DNA of 52,738 nucleotides from Akkermansiaceae bacterium (GCA_903826205.1 CAIKDP010000433.1:1-52738); one strand, 5' to 3'; positions 1-9,600 are shown, counted from the first letter of the stretch. Notes: generated by a model not told the origin, from the sequence alone. Program-made: numbers and translations.

Positions 1-264
1 CGACGACAAGAATGTCGTCGCTCCTTAAGTGTGGCGCGGAAGCGATAAGGAGCCACCACATTCCTGTGGTGGGAGAGGATGCATGGTGCAATTCTGCTCA
101 TGGGCAGCCCTTCCGCACGACGACAAGAATGTCGTCGCTCCTTAAGTGTGGCGCGGAAGCGATAAGGAGCCACCACATTCCTGTGGTGGGAGAGGATGCA
201 TGGTGCAATTCTGCTCATGGGCAGTCCTTCCGCACGACGACAAGAATGTCGTCGCTCCTTAAGC
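1..264. repeat. 117-bp tandem repeat with hairpins
   Basis: Two full copies of a 117-bp unit (from 1 and from 118) and the first ~30 bases of a third (from 235) lie head to tail and are nearly identical. Each unit opens with an 8-bp-stem hairpin (CGACGACA, loop AGAA, TGTCGTCG) and carries a second dyad (CCACCACA/TGTGGTGG). A 39-residue-period reading frame runs through the repeat, but this follows from 117 being divisible by three. I regard the stretch as noncoding. It may continue to the left of the window. Confidence 0.85.
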
Positions 265-315
265 GAGGCGCCGCCGGAGACAAGTTAGTTGGGAGACTGA
301 CAGTTCAGGCGCGGC

Positions 316-735
316 TCACGCTTCCGGCATGAGCAGCGGTAGGGTCTTGTTGCCGTGGCGCCGATAGATGCGAAAATGGGAATCAAGGGTGAGCACCCGG
401 CACGTGCGGTGCTGTTCACTGAGGCGAACCAGGGTGGCGTCGGCCAAAGACATTGGGGCATCCGGGTATTTTCCCATCAGATCCCGCAAGGCCGGCCACT
501 CATGATCAATACGGATCCCGACCTTGATGATGGCATGATCTATCAAATCGAAAAGTTGCAGAGCAGAGCCGCCGCGGCGTGCCAGTAGAAAGGCGGTTTC
601 GGTCAGCACCGGTTCACTGGTGAGGAGAGGGGTTGGCAACCGGCGCATCACCGCCAGCGTCCACGCGTGATATTCATCTTGTGGATTGAGCAGGGCGATG
701 AGCGGTCCGGTATCGATCAGCGTCACAGGGGTCAT
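316..735 (-). CDS. vapC: PIN-domain toxin, VapC family
   Basis: A 139-residue PIN-domain protein of the usual VapC length. The N-terminal IDTGPLIAL segment carries the first catalytic Asp. A Glu follows at the TETAFLLARR helix, and ADATLVRLSE plus the TLDSHFRIYR end supply the remaining acidic residues, so the four-acid metal site looks complete. VapC toxins are magnesium-dependent ribonucleases that cut tRNA or rRNA when not bound by antitoxin. Its ATG overlaps the stop of the upstream antitoxin gene by 4 bp (ATGA), which indicates translational coupling. The RNA target cannot be read from the sequence. Confidence 0.85.
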   Translation of the reverse strand: MTPVTLIDTGPLIALLNPQDEYHAWTLAVMRRLPTPLLTSEPVLTETAFLLARRGGSALQLFDLIDHAIIKVGIRIDHEWPALRDLMGKYPDAPMSLADATLVRLSEQHRTCRVLTLDSHFRIYRRHGNKTLPLLMPEA

Positions 736-1007
736 TCGCCGAATCCTTCCATGTGTTTCGGATGCGTCGATAAATCCTTGGGCAGACTGCGGTGGTTCGC
801 CCAGATTTTTTTCAGGATGGGCAGTGCCTGGTCATAGGCGGACTCGCCCGCTGGCAACTCCGGCAAGTCCGCGGGTGCCTGCAAGGCCGAGAGTTGCTTT
901 TCCAAACAGTCGCGCACCAATGAGGATTTGGTGGTGCGGCGGGCACGACTCTCCTGTTCCAGACGGGCCAGCAGCTGCGCGGGCAGTTTCAGGGAGATGG
1001 TTGTCAC
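732..1007 (-). CDS. vapB: ribbon-helix-helix antitoxin, VapB-like
   Basis: A 91-residue protein starting at GTG (1007). An upstream TTG at 1049 is possible but would add an unlikely tail. The N-terminus (TTISLKLPAQLLARLEQES, then TTKSSLVRDCLEKQL) is a classic ribbon-helix-helix: a beta strand, a helix, then a helix with Ser-Leu-Val-Arg. The C-terminal half is the presumed toxin-neutralising tail. In this family the antitoxin dimer binds the operon promoter and, with the toxin, autorepresses. It lies directly upstream of the PIN toxin with a 4-bp overlap. Which VapB subfamily it belongs to is not clear. Confidence 0.8.
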   Translation of the reverse strand: MTTISLKLPAQLLARLEQESRARRTTKSSLVRDCLEKQLSALQAPADLPELPAGESAYDQALPILKKIWANHRSLPKDLSTHPKHMEGFGE

Positions 1008-1076
1008 GCGCCTAGGGTAATACGCCGGACTGGAAATTGCAATACCCAATCATTTTGAGTTGGAGAATCCCCCCGG

Positions 1077-1880
1077 ATGACCCAGACTCCGCCCATGCGC
1101 TACGCCGAACGTCTGCAGCAACGGATCATCAAAACCGGCTCCCGTCTGTGTGTGGGGCTCGACCCGCGGCCGGGCGACGGCGGGACCGGCTTTGTGCGGA
1201 ATTTTCTCAAGCAGGTGGTGGAGGAGACGGCACCATGGGCGGCGGCCTACAAACCGAACATGGCCTATTTCGAGGCGATGGGGATTGAGGGGATCCGGCT
1301 GCTGGAAGACTTGTTAGCCGGGATGCCGGAGGAAGTGCCGGTGATCCTTGACTGCAAACGCAGCGACATCGGCGAAACCCAGAAATATTACGCGCAAGGT
1401 TATTTCGGCGGTTGGAATGTGGATGCGGTGACGCTCAACCCGTTTCTCGGCTATGATTCGATCGAGCCGTTTCTGGATTGGCAAGGGAAGGGGGTCTACC
1501 TGTTGGCGGTGACCTCCAACCCAGGTTCTAACGATTTTCAACGCCAGACGCTGCTGGACGGGCGGGCCGTGTATGAATTGGTCACCGCCATGGGCGAGCG
1601 TGCCGTTCAAGAGGGCCGCGCCACCGACGTCGGTTATGTGGTGGGCCTGACCAATGCGGCAGGCGTGTTGGAGAGGATCCCGGACGCACCCTTGTTAGTG
1701 CCGGGTTTGGGAGCGCAGGGCGGTGATCTCGCGGCACTCGCGGCGGCCAAGCGCCAGGCACCGGATGTCATCAATGTGTCCCGTGGCATCCTCTACGCCG
1801 CCGATGACCGCGACTTCGGCACGCGGGCCATGGATTGGGCGGAAAAAATCACCACTGCCTACGCCGGGTGTGGAGGGTGA
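1077..1880 (+). CDS. pyrF: orotidine-5'-phosphate decarboxylase
   Basis: Decarboxylates OMP to UMP, the last step of de novo pyrimidine synthesis, in the cytoplasm. At 267 residues it matches the longer type-2 PyrF subfamily. LCVGLDPRP near residue 25 begins the barrel, and DCKRSDIGET near residue 98 holds the catalytic Asp-Lys-Asp set. VPGLGAQGGD and INVSRGILYA near the C-terminus form the phosphate-binding loops. The ATG is chosen because the family start (MRYAERLQQRI) lies just inside. It stands alone on the plus strand, divergent from the toxin-antitoxin pair. Confidence 0.95.
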   Translation: MTQTPPMRYAERLQQRIIKTGSRLCVGLDPRPGDGGTGFVRNFLKQVVEETAPWAAAYKPNMAYFEAMGIEGIRLLEDLLAGMPEEVPVILDCKRSDIGETQKYYAQGYFGGWNVDAVTLNPFLGYDSIEPFLDWQGKGVYLLAVTSNPGSNDFQRQTLLDGRAVYELVTAMGERAVQEGRATDVGYVVGLTNAAGVLERIPDAPLLVPGLGAQGGDLAALAAAKRQAPDVINVSRGILYAADDRDFGTRAMDWAEKITTAYAGCGG

Positions 1881-1957
1881 TTCTTGTGTTCGGGAAGATT
1901 TTCCGCTCGGAAATATTTTTTGGCAAAACCTCTGGCTTCGGGTAGTGTCCGTCACGA

Positions 1958-2881
1958 ATGAAGGAAAATGGCAATAAGCGCGTCAATGCCACCGTCGCGC
2001 GATACGCGGGCTTGTTGCCACACAAGGGTTGGCCGCGGCGCAACCTGAAGTTTTTCCGGCATCGGGTCGTGCCCGGCATGTTCCGCCAGACCGATGGAGT
2101 GGCCTTGGAGCCGGTGCTTGAGCCGCCAAGCGGGGATCACGTGCGCATCACCTGGATCGGTCACGCGTCGTTTTTCCTGCAATTCGCCGGGCACTCGGTG
2201 ATGGTGGATCCCAATTGGGCCATGTGGCACGGGCCGGTCAAGCGCCAGCGCCTCCCCGGGCTGCGCCTCCATGAAGTGCCGGAAGTGGATTTGGTGTTGG
2301 TGACCCACGCCCACTTTGACCACTTGCACAAGCCGAGTTTGCGAATTCTGCAGGCGCGCGAAGGCATCGTGGTGCCGCGCGGCAGTGGCAAGCTGGTCAA
2401 ACGTCTCGGTTTCCCGGCCATCCATGAAATGACCGCGTGGGATGAACTGCGGTTTGATTTGTTAGAGGTGATTCATACTCCGAGCCATCACTGGGGGGCG
2501 CGGTTCTTGCACGATACCCACCGTGATTACGGCGGCTACATTGTTCGCGCCGGGGGCAAGAGCGTGTTCCACTGCGGGGATAGCGCGTATTTCGCGGGCT
2601 TTGCTGAAATCGGCAAACGCTACAAGATCGACGTCGCGCTGATGCCCATCGGTGCCTATGAGACACCCAGCGGCCGCGATGTCCACATGAACCCGGAAGA
2701 AGCCGTGCGCGCCTTCGTCGATCTCGGCGCCAAGGTGCTGGTGCCGATGCATTATGCCACCTTTCCGTTAGGCAATGAACCGCATCACGAGCCGTTGGAG
2801 CGCCTGCTCACCGAGGCGGACCGGCTCGGTATCAGCGAACAAATCCTGCTGCTCGAAGAGGGTGTGGGCATCGAGTGGTAA
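1958..2881 (+). CDS. metallo-beta-lactamase-fold hydrolase (UlaG/NAPE-PLD-like)
   Basis: A 307-residue metallo-beta-lactamase-fold protein. WIGHASFFLQF near residue 66 is the characteristic start of the UlaG/NAPE-PLD-like branch. THAHFDHLHKPSL near residue 112 is the HxHxDH metal site. HTPSHHWGAR, FHCGDSAYF and the late PMHYATF supply the other metal ligands. Related proteins hydrolyse phosphodiesters or lactones, with a binuclear metal centre. The substrate is unknown, so I leave the symbol blank. No signal peptide is evident. Confidence 0.85.
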   Translation: MKENGNKRVNATVARYAGLLPHKGWPRRNLKFFRHRVVPGMFRQTDGVALEPVLEPPSGDHVRITWIGHASFFLQFAGHSVMVDPNWAMWHGPVKRQRLPGLRLHEVPEVDLVLVTHAHFDHLHKPSLRILQAREGIVVPRGSGKLVKRLGFPAIHEMTAWDELRFDLLEVIHTPSHHWGARFLHDTHRDYGGYIVRAGGKSVFHCGDSAYFAGFAEIGKRYKIDVALMPIGAYETPSGRDVHMNPEEAVRAFVDLGAKVLVPMHYATFPLGNEPHHEPLERLLTEADRLGISEQILLLEEGVGIEW

Positions 2882-2926
2882 GCGCATTCATGGGGAATAA
2901 GCCACCAGCCTCTGCCTCCAACACAC

Positions 2927-3556
2927 ATGGACCGACGCCTCGCCCTATCCTTGATGCTGCTGCCCATGCTGGCCCACTGCGACCCCAAACCTGCCATGCC
3001 CCCTGATGCCCATACCCCGGCCAAGATGCCTGATGTCCCTGAAGGTGCCGAAATCGCCACGCTTGGCGGCGGGTGTTTTTGGTGTGTCGAGGCGGCCTAC
3101 CGCCAGCTCGATGGCGTGCTTGCCGTAACCTCGGGTTATACGGGCGGCCACGTGACAAATCCCACCTACGAACAGGTGTGTGACAAATCCACCGGTCATG
3201 CCGAGGTGGTGCGCATCGTGTTTGATCCGAAGAAAATCTCCTATGAGCGCCTGCTCGCCTGGTTCTGGGATTTGCATGATCCGACCACCCTCAACCGCCA
3301 GGGCAACGACGACGGTCCGCAATACCGCTCGGTCATTTTCTATCATTCCGAGGTCCAGCAAACAACCGCCGCCGCCTCCAAGGCCGCCGCTGCCAAGAAC
3401 TTCGATAAACCCATTGTCACTGAGATCACCCGGTCCACCGATTTCTATCCGGCCGAAACCTATCATCAGAACTATTACTTCCAGAACAAGGCGCAAAACG
3501 GCTATTGCAAATATGTCATCGAGCCGAAGCTGAAAAAGCTCAAGCTCGAGCATTGA
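2927..3556 (+). CDS. msrA: peptide methionine sulfoxide reductase MsrA, exported
   Basis: Reduces methionine-S-sulfoxide in oxidised proteins. GGGCFWCVEAAY near residue 47 contains the catalytic Cys in the GCFWC signature. SGYTGG and the HPTT-like DPTTLNRQGND/QYRS segments are family-typical. The N-terminal ~20 residues are hydrophobic and end in LAHC, a signal peptide possibly of lipoprotein type, although His at -1 is unusual for a lipobox. The protein therefore probably works in the periplasm. The 3' end overlaps the convergent birA gene by 17 bp (3540-3556). Confidence 0.93.
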   Translation: MDRRLALSLMLLPMLAHCDPKPAMPPDAHTPAKMPDVPEGAEIATLGGGCFWCVEAAYRQLDGVLAVTSGYTGGHVTNPTYEQVCDKSTGHAEVVRIVFDPKKISYERLLAWFWDLHDPTTLNRQGNDDGPQYRSVIFYHSEVQQTTAAASKAAAAKNFDKPIVTEITRSTDFYPAETYHQNYYFQNKAQNGYCKYVIEPKLKKLKLEH

Positions 3557-4256
3557 AGTCATCCAGCCGCACCTCATCCGCCTGGATGATGCGTTCCAGG
3601 CCGTCGGCCGTGCGCAGCAGCAGTTCGCCGCCGGAACCTAACCCTTCCATCGTGCCATAGCGCGGGCCGCTGGCGGTCATCAGCGTCACCGCGTGGCCGG
3701 TCAGCACGCAGCGCAGCCTCACACCGTCGAGCACCTCGTCAAATCCGGCTCCAATCTGGCTGCGCCGCCATATGAAATGCTCCAAAATTTTTGTTAGAAC
3801 GTCGGCGCTCTCCAGCATCCGCCCTGCGGCGAGGTGCAGCGAGGTGGCGATGTCCGCCACCTCCGGCGGAAACTCCCGCGTGTTGACGTTGATGCCGATG
3901 CCAACAATCGCGAAATCCCCGCCGGCCTCGACCAGGATGCCGGCGACCTTGCGGCCGCCGATCCAAATATCGTTAGGCCATTTGATGCCAACCCCGGGGA
4001 TGTCGGATTCCACCGCCTCCGCCACGGCCAGGCCTGCGGCCAGCGCGAGGCGGGGCCACAGTGATTGCGGCTCCGTGGGTCGCACTATGATGGAAAATGC
4101 CAGCGATTCGCCTGCCGCGGCATACCAACTCGCACCCCGCCGGCCACGACCGGATGTCTGCCTGTCTGCTAGAACGACCAGCCCGTCCGCGGCGCCATTC
4201 TCCGCCAGTCGCCGCGCCTCGTCATTGGTCGAGGCCAGCTCCTCCCGCACCAGCAA
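3540..4256 (-). CDS. birA: biotin-[acetyl-CoA-carboxylase] ligase
   Basis: Activates biotin with ATP and transfers it to the carrier lysine of acetyl-CoA carboxylase. STNDEARRLAENGAADG near the N-terminus, QTSGRGRRGASW (the biotinyl-AMP loop), KWPNDIWIGGRKVAGIL and GIGINVN are the family signatures in order. It is a catalytic-domain-only form of ~238 residues: there is no N-terminal winged helix, so it should not be a repressor like the E. coli enzyme. The start is uncertain. TTG at 4256 is the best I can see, with an in-frame stop about 15 codons upstream. It lies in a minus-strand run with nadC and mrp. Confidence 0.9.
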   Translation of the reverse strand: MLVREELASTNDEARRLAENGAADGLVVLADRQTSGRGRRGASWYAAAGESLAFSIIVRPTEPQSLWPRLALAAGLAVAEAVESDIPGVGIKWPNDIWIGGRKVAGILVEAGGDFAIVGIGINVNTREFPPEVADIATSLHLAAGRMLESADVLTKILEHFIWRRSQIGAGFDEVLDGVRLRCVLTGHAVTLMTASGPRYGTMEGLGSGGELLLRTADGLERIIQADEVRLDDFNARA

Positions 4257-4369
4257 GGTGAAAGGCGGGGGAACGGTTAATGGTGTGAGCGTTGTCAGTT
4301 GTCAGTTGGTAGTTATTAGTCCCATGGGTCCCATCAGCCCCATGGGTCTCATTCTTCCTATGGTCATCT
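4257..4369. repeat. intergenic 9-bp-unit low-complexity repeat
   Basis: The gap between nadC and birA holds a GTCAGTT-type stutter followed by about four 9-bp units of the form GTCCCATNN (4319-4358). The same unit recurs far away at 23399-23479 and 31832-31860, so it is a genome-wide linker element rather than anything specific to these genes. Confidence 0.6.
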
Positions 4370-5218
4370 TCAGGCTTTCTGAAAATCCAAGCCGATGTCC
4401 AGCGCGGGTGCGGAATGGGTGAGAGCGCCGATGGAGATGAAATCCACTCCGGTGAGCGCGATGTCGCGCACGGTCTTGAGGGTGACCCCGCCGCTGGCTT
4501 CGAGTCGGGGCGTGGCGTGTTCGCCACGCGCGGCCACGGCCTGGCGGAGTTCATCGAGCGCCATGTTGTCGAGCAACAGGTGATCCACTCCGTCCATGCC
4601 AAGGAAACTGTGGACTTGCTCAAGGCTGTCGGCTTCCAACTCCACCTCCACTTCCGGGTGATCCGACTTGAGACGATGGATCGCAGCCTGGATTGCGGGC
4701 AACCCGCCTTCGGCCACCAGATGGTTGTCCTTGACCATGGCCCGGTCGTAGAGGCCGAGGCGATGGTTGAGGCCGCCACCGTGGACGACCGCCTGCTTTT
4801 CCAACATCCGGTAGCCCGGGGTGGTCTTGCGGGTGTCCAGAATATGGGTGGTGGTGTCCTTGATCAGCGCCACATAGTCGGATGTTAGAGTGGCTACCCC
4901 GCTCAGGCGCTGGAGGAAATTGAGGGCGGTGCGCTCGGCGGTCAGGATCGAGCGGGCGGCCCCTTCGATGCGCATGAGCAAGGCGCCGGTCGCCACATGG
5001 CTGCCATCGGCAATGAGGACCTCCACATCGAGATGGGGGTCGACGGTGAGAAACACGCGCGCGGCAACCTCCACGCCGGAGACCACCCCGGCGCAACGGG
5101 CCGCGGCAAAGGCCCGGGCGCGGCTGGCTTCCGGGATGAAGTAGCGTGAGGTCACATCGCCGGAGCCAATGTCCTCCGCGAGTGCCAGGTTGATGAGGGC
5201 GGTAACGCTGTCTTGCAT
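4370..5218 (-). CDS. nadC: nicotinate-nucleotide pyrophosphorylase (carboxylating)
   Basis: Converts quinolinate and PRPP to nicotinate mononucleotide in NAD synthesis. At 282 residues from ATG 5218 it has the family length. LAEDIGSGDVTSR near residue 13, TALNFLQRLSGVAT, DTRKTTPGYR and KDNHL are the conserved quinolinate/PRPP-site segments. The C-terminal EASGGVTLKTVRDIALTGVDFISIGALTHS closes the barrel. A TTG seven codons upstream is possible but would run into the mrp stop. Mrp lies 17 bp upstream on the same strand, so the two are probably co-transcribed. Confidence 0.94.
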   Translation of the reverse strand: MQDSVTALINLALAEDIGSGDVTSRYFIPEASRARAFAAARCAGVVSGVEVAARVFLTVDPHLDVEVLIADGSHVATGALLMRIEGAARSILTAERTALNFLQRLSGVATLTSDYVALIKDTTTHILDTRKTTPGYRMLEKQAVVHGGGLNHRLGLYDRAMVKDNHLVAEGGLPAIQAAIHRLKSDHPEVEVELEADSLEQVHSFLGMDGVDHLLLDNMALDELRQAVAARGEHATPRLEASGGVTLKTVRDIALTGVDFISIGALTHSAPALDIGLDFQKA

Positions 5219-5235
5219 GGTCGTTGGTGAAAATT

Positions 5236-6288
5236 TCAAACCGCCATGGCGGAGCGCAGTGCGGCGGCGGTCTGGTGGAATGCGGCCGCAACATTGTTAG
5301 CCGACGCCGGCAGCAAGGCAATCGGGGATCCGGAATCGCCGTGCTCGCGGGTGGCCACATCGATCGGGATTTGACCAAACAACGGCACCCCCAGCGCCGC
5401 GGCCTCGCGCACGCCGCCGCCATCGCCAAACAGGTGATAGCGGCGTCCCGCGTCGCACTCGAACCAGGACATGTTTTCTATCAACCCGAGGATGGGCACG
5501 TTGACCTTGCCAAACATCGCCGCCGCCTTGCGGGCATCGATGAGCGCCACTTCCTGGGGTGTGGTGACGATGATGGCACCATCCACGCTGACGGTCTGGA
5601 CGATCGTAAGTTGGATGTCGCCGGTGCCGGGCGGCAGGTCGAGAATCAGGTAGTCCAGATCGGTCCATGCCACCTGATGCAGGAATTGTTGGATATAGCG
5701 CGTGGCGAGCGGCCCGCGGACAATCACCGGGGAGGCGCCATCGAGCAGAAAGGCCATCGACATCAATTGGATGCCGTACGCCTCAAGCGGAATGATTTCG
5801 TCCTTTTCGTTAGCCAGAGGGCGCTCGGTGGTGCCGAACATCTGGGCCACCGACGGTCCGTACAGGTCGCAATCGCAGAGCCCCACGCGTGCTCCGGTGG
5901 CGGTCAGTGCGATCGCCAGATTGGCGGCCACCGTGGATTTGCCCACGCCGCCTTTGCCGGAGGCTATGGCAATGATGCGCTTGACGCCGGCAATCGACGT
6001 CTTGCCAATCTGGCTGCCACTCCCGCCGCCTGTGGCGGTTGCCGGCGCCGGCTTGACTTCGATGACCACTTTGGCGTGGCCAATGTCGGGCAGTGGGTCG
6101 AGCACCGTGTGGCAATCGCGGAATATCTGGTCCGCGACTTGCGGGTCGTTGGTTTGGACTTCGATTTGGACGGTGGTCAGGCCGGGCTCGCAAGTGATGT
6201 CCTTGACCAGGCCGAAGGAAACAATGTCTCTCGAAAAACCGGGATAGCGGACATGGCGGAGGGCTTCGCGTATGAAATCTGGGGTCAT
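5236..6288 (-). CDS. apbC: Mrp/ApbC-family iron-sulfur carrier ATPase
   Basis: A P-loop ATPase that carries or loads Fe-S clusters onto apo-proteins in the cytoplasm. The N-terminal ~85 residues are an MIP18/DUF59-type domain (MTPDFIREALRHVRYPG...). The ATPase follows with IAIASGKGGVGKSTVAANLA (deviant Walker A), a DCDLYGPS segment, and LILDLPPGTGD (Walker B region). The usual CxxC cluster pair is not obvious in the short C-terminus; the one visible Cys motif is SWFECDAG, so cluster binding should be checked. ATG 6288 is preferred over an upstream TTG at 6309. It is first in the run mrp-nadC-birA. Confidence 0.92.
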   Translation of the reverse strand: MTPDFIREALRHVRYPGFSRDIVSFGLVKDITCEPGLTTVQIEVQTNDPQVADQIFRDCHTVLDPLPDIGHAKVVIEVKPAPATATGGGSGSQIGKTSIAGVKRIIAIASGKGGVGKSTVAANLAIALTATGARVGLCDCDLYGPSVAQMFGTTERPLANEKDEIIPLEAYGIQLMSMAFLLDGASPVIVRGPLATRYIQQFLHQVAWTDLDYLILDLPPGTGDIQLTIVQTVSVDGAIIVTTPQEVALIDARKAAAMFGKVNVPILGLIENMSWFECDAGRRYHLFGDGGGVREAAALGVPLFGQIPIDVATREHGDSGSPIALLPASANNVAAAFHQTAAALRSAMAV

Positions 6289-6309
6289 GGAAGCGCAATT
6301 CTCGCTCAA

Positions 6310-6502
6310 TTTCCCCAGCCTGCAACGTCAATTTTGCAGTGAGTGGACGTGGCGGCGGTTTTCAACCGCCACGCCGTTGTGACTCCGGTTGCCGGGCGAA
6401 AATTGCGCTTGCGCCGCCCGCGGCGGCTGTTATCAATCGGCCGACGCCATCCGGTCCCGCTGATTTTCAAGAGTCAGTACCCCTTCCCGTCGCCCATCTT
6501 TC
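6310..6502. other. intergenic region with GC hairpins
   Basis: No gene is visible here. A dyad at 6349-6372 (GTGGCGG ... CCGCCAC) and a GC-rich stretch around 6400-6430 can form stems. The region would contain the promoter for mrp on the minus strand and the one for the tRNA gene on the plus strand, but I cannot name boxes with confidence. Confidence 0.4.
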
Positions 6503-6543
6503 GCCGGCTTAGCTCAGTGGTAGAGCAGCTGATTTGTAATCAG
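6503..6543 (+). tRNA. tRNA-Thr(UGU), 5' half only (truncated)
   Basis: The sequence from GCCGGCTTAGCTCAG through the D arm and anticodon arm is a normal tRNA: D loop GTGGTAGAGC, anticodon stem CTGA/TCAG, and loop TTTGTAA with anticodon TGT for threonine. Directly after the anticodon stem the sequence stops matching any tRNA. There is no variable loop, no GGTTCGAATCC T arm and no AGCCGGC acceptor strand within the next 150 bp. This is the expected footprint of an element that recombined in the anticodon arm, and it sits at the left edge of the phage-derived region. Confidence 0.75.
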
Positions 6544-6646
6544 TGGCGATTGCTGGAAATTCGCTTTACCTACAATGGAAATTTGGTGCGGGTAGCAGGT
6601 GATGGTAGCAGAATGAATGTTAGATCGGGGCGAAACTGAGCGGAAA
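6544..6646. other. candidate element end beside the truncated tRNA
   Basis: The ~100 bp between the tRNA fragment and the tape-measure stop hold no gene. They contain two close copies of GGTAGCAG (around 6592-6612), the kind of short direct repeat that serves as recombinase arm sites beside tRNA-targeting elements. No integrase gene is in the window, so this is only a candidate attachment-site arm. Confidence 0.35.
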
Positions 6647-9600
6647 TCACTCGGCCACGCCCTGGGCATTCGGGGTAGCAGGGCGCGAGAGACGCGCTTC
6701 CATCGCGCTCAGATCGGCCGCCAGCTTGCGGTCCACATAACCTGATAGAATCTTCTCGACCTGACCGGCAAGCTGGACGTTGAGCGCCACGTTGCCAATG
6801 TTGACGTTGGCCACCGGAGCGGTGTCACGCGTGAGAGCCGCCTCTTGCACCGACTTGCCGGGGGCGGAGGGAGTGATGTCCAAGGGACCGCCTGCGCGAC
6901 TGTCCGTTTTGATGGCTGCCCCCAACCCCTCAAGTCCCAGCCGGATGTCAGTGATCGCGGAGACCAACCGGGTTTGTTCGGAGTCGAGTTCATTGAGCGC
7001 CTTGTAGCGGGCTTCCTTGGCCGGGTTGAGGCGACCGGGTGCTTCGTTGGGCAAATAGTTGACCACGGCCTCCCGACTCTCCTGGGAGAGGCCATAAAAT
7101 TGTCCGGCGGAAATCCTGCCACTGCGGCTGAGCGTGGACTGCATGGCGGCGACACGGAGTTGGTCTTCCCGGCTGGCCAACATGAGCCGCTTGTTGGCTT
7201 CGTCGGTCTGCTCGCGCATGGCCTTGACCGTGTCGAAGGCGACCTGCTTGCGGGCGGCCTCGATTTCATATTGGCGGGTCTGGAGGGTCTCCAAGCCTTT
7301 GCGGGCGGTGGCCTCGTCCTGCAAAACTTGACCGGCAAAGCCAGCGCGGCGGGACGGATTCTCCCCCAACAGAGGTTCGTTAAACCATGCCCCGCCCGCC
7401 TTCGCCAAACCCTCCTTGGCACGCTGGATGGCGGTGAGCGCTTGGTTGGCATTCTTGTCAGAATCGGTCTCACCAAAGCGCCAGGCGATGGAGGAATCGG
7501 CGGCCGCCTTGGAGGCGTCGGTCTGGGCACGGGTGAGGGCGGCGATTTGCTCGGCGACGGCGAGTTCATCCCTGGCCTTGGCGAGGCGCTTGTCTTCGAG
7601 GATGAGCCGGGTCTGGATCATGAGGTTGGCCTCATCCATCTGATCGATGACCTTTTGCCAGATTCCGATTTCATGGCGGCCTTGCGCCTCGGTGATGGTG
7701 CCCGCTGCCATCCGGCTCTTGGCATACTCGATCATGCGGGCTGCAGGACCTTTGCGCGTCGCCGCTTCAAGGTTGGTCTTGCGCTGGGTTTCTAACAGCC
7801 ACCTGCGGCCGATCTCCTCGGCGTTGCGGCGACGCTGGAAGGTGCGCCCCACAGGGTCATTGTCAGCGTCGGGCGAGAGGTCCTTGAGCTTTTCCCCGAA
7901 TGCAGCCGCTTGGGCCTTGACGCGCTCCTCTTCATTATCCCCGGTGCTGCCGACCAAATGATCGAGGTAGCGGTTGATCGCAGAGACAGGCTTGGCACCA
8001 TAGGCGGCCTTATTGAATTTCTCCTGCGCCTGGGTAAGTTGTTCGATCTCGCCTTGAGCGGCCTTGGCTGCGGCTTGGATTTTCTCGATCTCCTCGGCCT
8101 TTTTGCGTTTGCCGGCATCGGTGCCATCATCGGGAGTTGCGATGAGTTGGCGGCGTTGTTTTTCAAATTCGGCGAGCTTGTCGCGCAAGGTCTCCACCGC
8201 GGGCGCGATGGCTTTGTCGAATTGTTGCTTGGTGGACGACTCGCTGCCTTGGAAGGCGCCTTGGAGTTCGATCATGAGTTTCTGCAAGCCTGTGGTATCG
8301 CCTGCTTCGAGGAGTTTGTAGAAGCGCGAGACGGCATCGGCATAGCGGTTAGACCCGTTTTCCAGATTGATCAAAAGGTGGGCACCTGACTCGAAATCGC
8401 GGACCATGGTTTTGCGGTCGATGGCCCCCTCGCGGATCGCGACGTTCATCGACTCAAACACGTTAGAAGCACGCGACAAGCCCCCCATGCGTTCCCGCAA
8501 CATATTGACGTTGGCCGTGATGCGCTCCACCTCGGAGGAGTAATCCGACTTGGCAGGATCGTTCTTCTTTCCCATGAACTCGCCATGAAAGGCATCCACA
8601 GCCATATCCTTGACGATGCCGTAGGGGTTGCCAAAGTTCGCACCTACCCGTTTGTTCATCGCGTTGGCAAAGCGCTGCATGAATCCCTTGTCCGCACCCA
8701 CTCCGGTTTCCATGTGAGCCAGGAAGCGACTCCAACTATTGATGGTATCGCCCATGCCCGAAGTGAGTGAACTCAAGAGGTCGAAGGCTCCGGCATCGCC
8801 CATGGCCGTGAAAAGTTTGGTCCACGACGCGGAGAGACTTTCGACCCGGCTCTGCAAGCTGGCGAGGATTTTATCGTTTTCGCGGAAAGCGGAAGACGTG
8901 TCAAAACCAGCCTCGGCGGCGAGGATTTGGGACTGGCGGTATTGGTCGAGCACGAGGGCGAAGCGTGCCGCCTGGCGCGAGCCGGCGGTGAGCTTGAGGA
9001 AGTATTGTTTCTGGGCGTTGTTGAGGGTTGGATAGATGGCGGAGAGTTCGCGGAAAATTTGGGACATGCTCTTTAGGTCGCCATTGGGACCGGATAGATC
9101 GATGTTGAATCCTTCCTTGAGCCCCTTCATGGTTTCCGGCGCGGCAAGACGGGTGACCACAAACTTGAGCGCGTTGCCGACTTCCTGACCCGGTCTGCCG
9201 GTGGCCCCGGTGACCGCACCGATCATGCCTTCGAGGTCGCGCAGTTCGAGTCCCGCTTCCTTGGCGACACCGGCAACCCTAACGATACCTTCGAGCAAAT
9301 CCTTGTTAGTTACATTGTAGCGGTTGGAGATGGCATTGAGGCGGGCGAGGACCACTGGCAGATCTCCGACGTTGAGGCGATAGGTGGCGTAGATGGCGGA
9401 GAGCTTTTCTGATGCCTCGGCAGCGGTCATTTCCGCGACATTGGCGGCCATGAGGGAAACCTTGGTGGCTTGGAGCACTTGGATGCGGGTCATCCCCAGA
9501 CGCGACCAACGGATCGCGGCATCCATCGCCTCATCCGCGCTGCGGCCTTGCGCGGCGGCAAGTTCGAGCGTGCCCACCTTGAGCCGCTGGGCCTCCGCAT

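Noticed and set aside
12-332. A 106-residue open frame across the repeat at the left end
   Set aside because: It is produced by the 117-bp repeat period (divisible by three) and contains hairpins; no protein feature is visible.
5224-6342. A 372-codon plus-strand frame opposite mrp
   Set aside because: It lies antisense to a well-supported P-loop ATPase gene; the translation is His/Gly/Arg-rich, as expected for a high-GC shadow frame.
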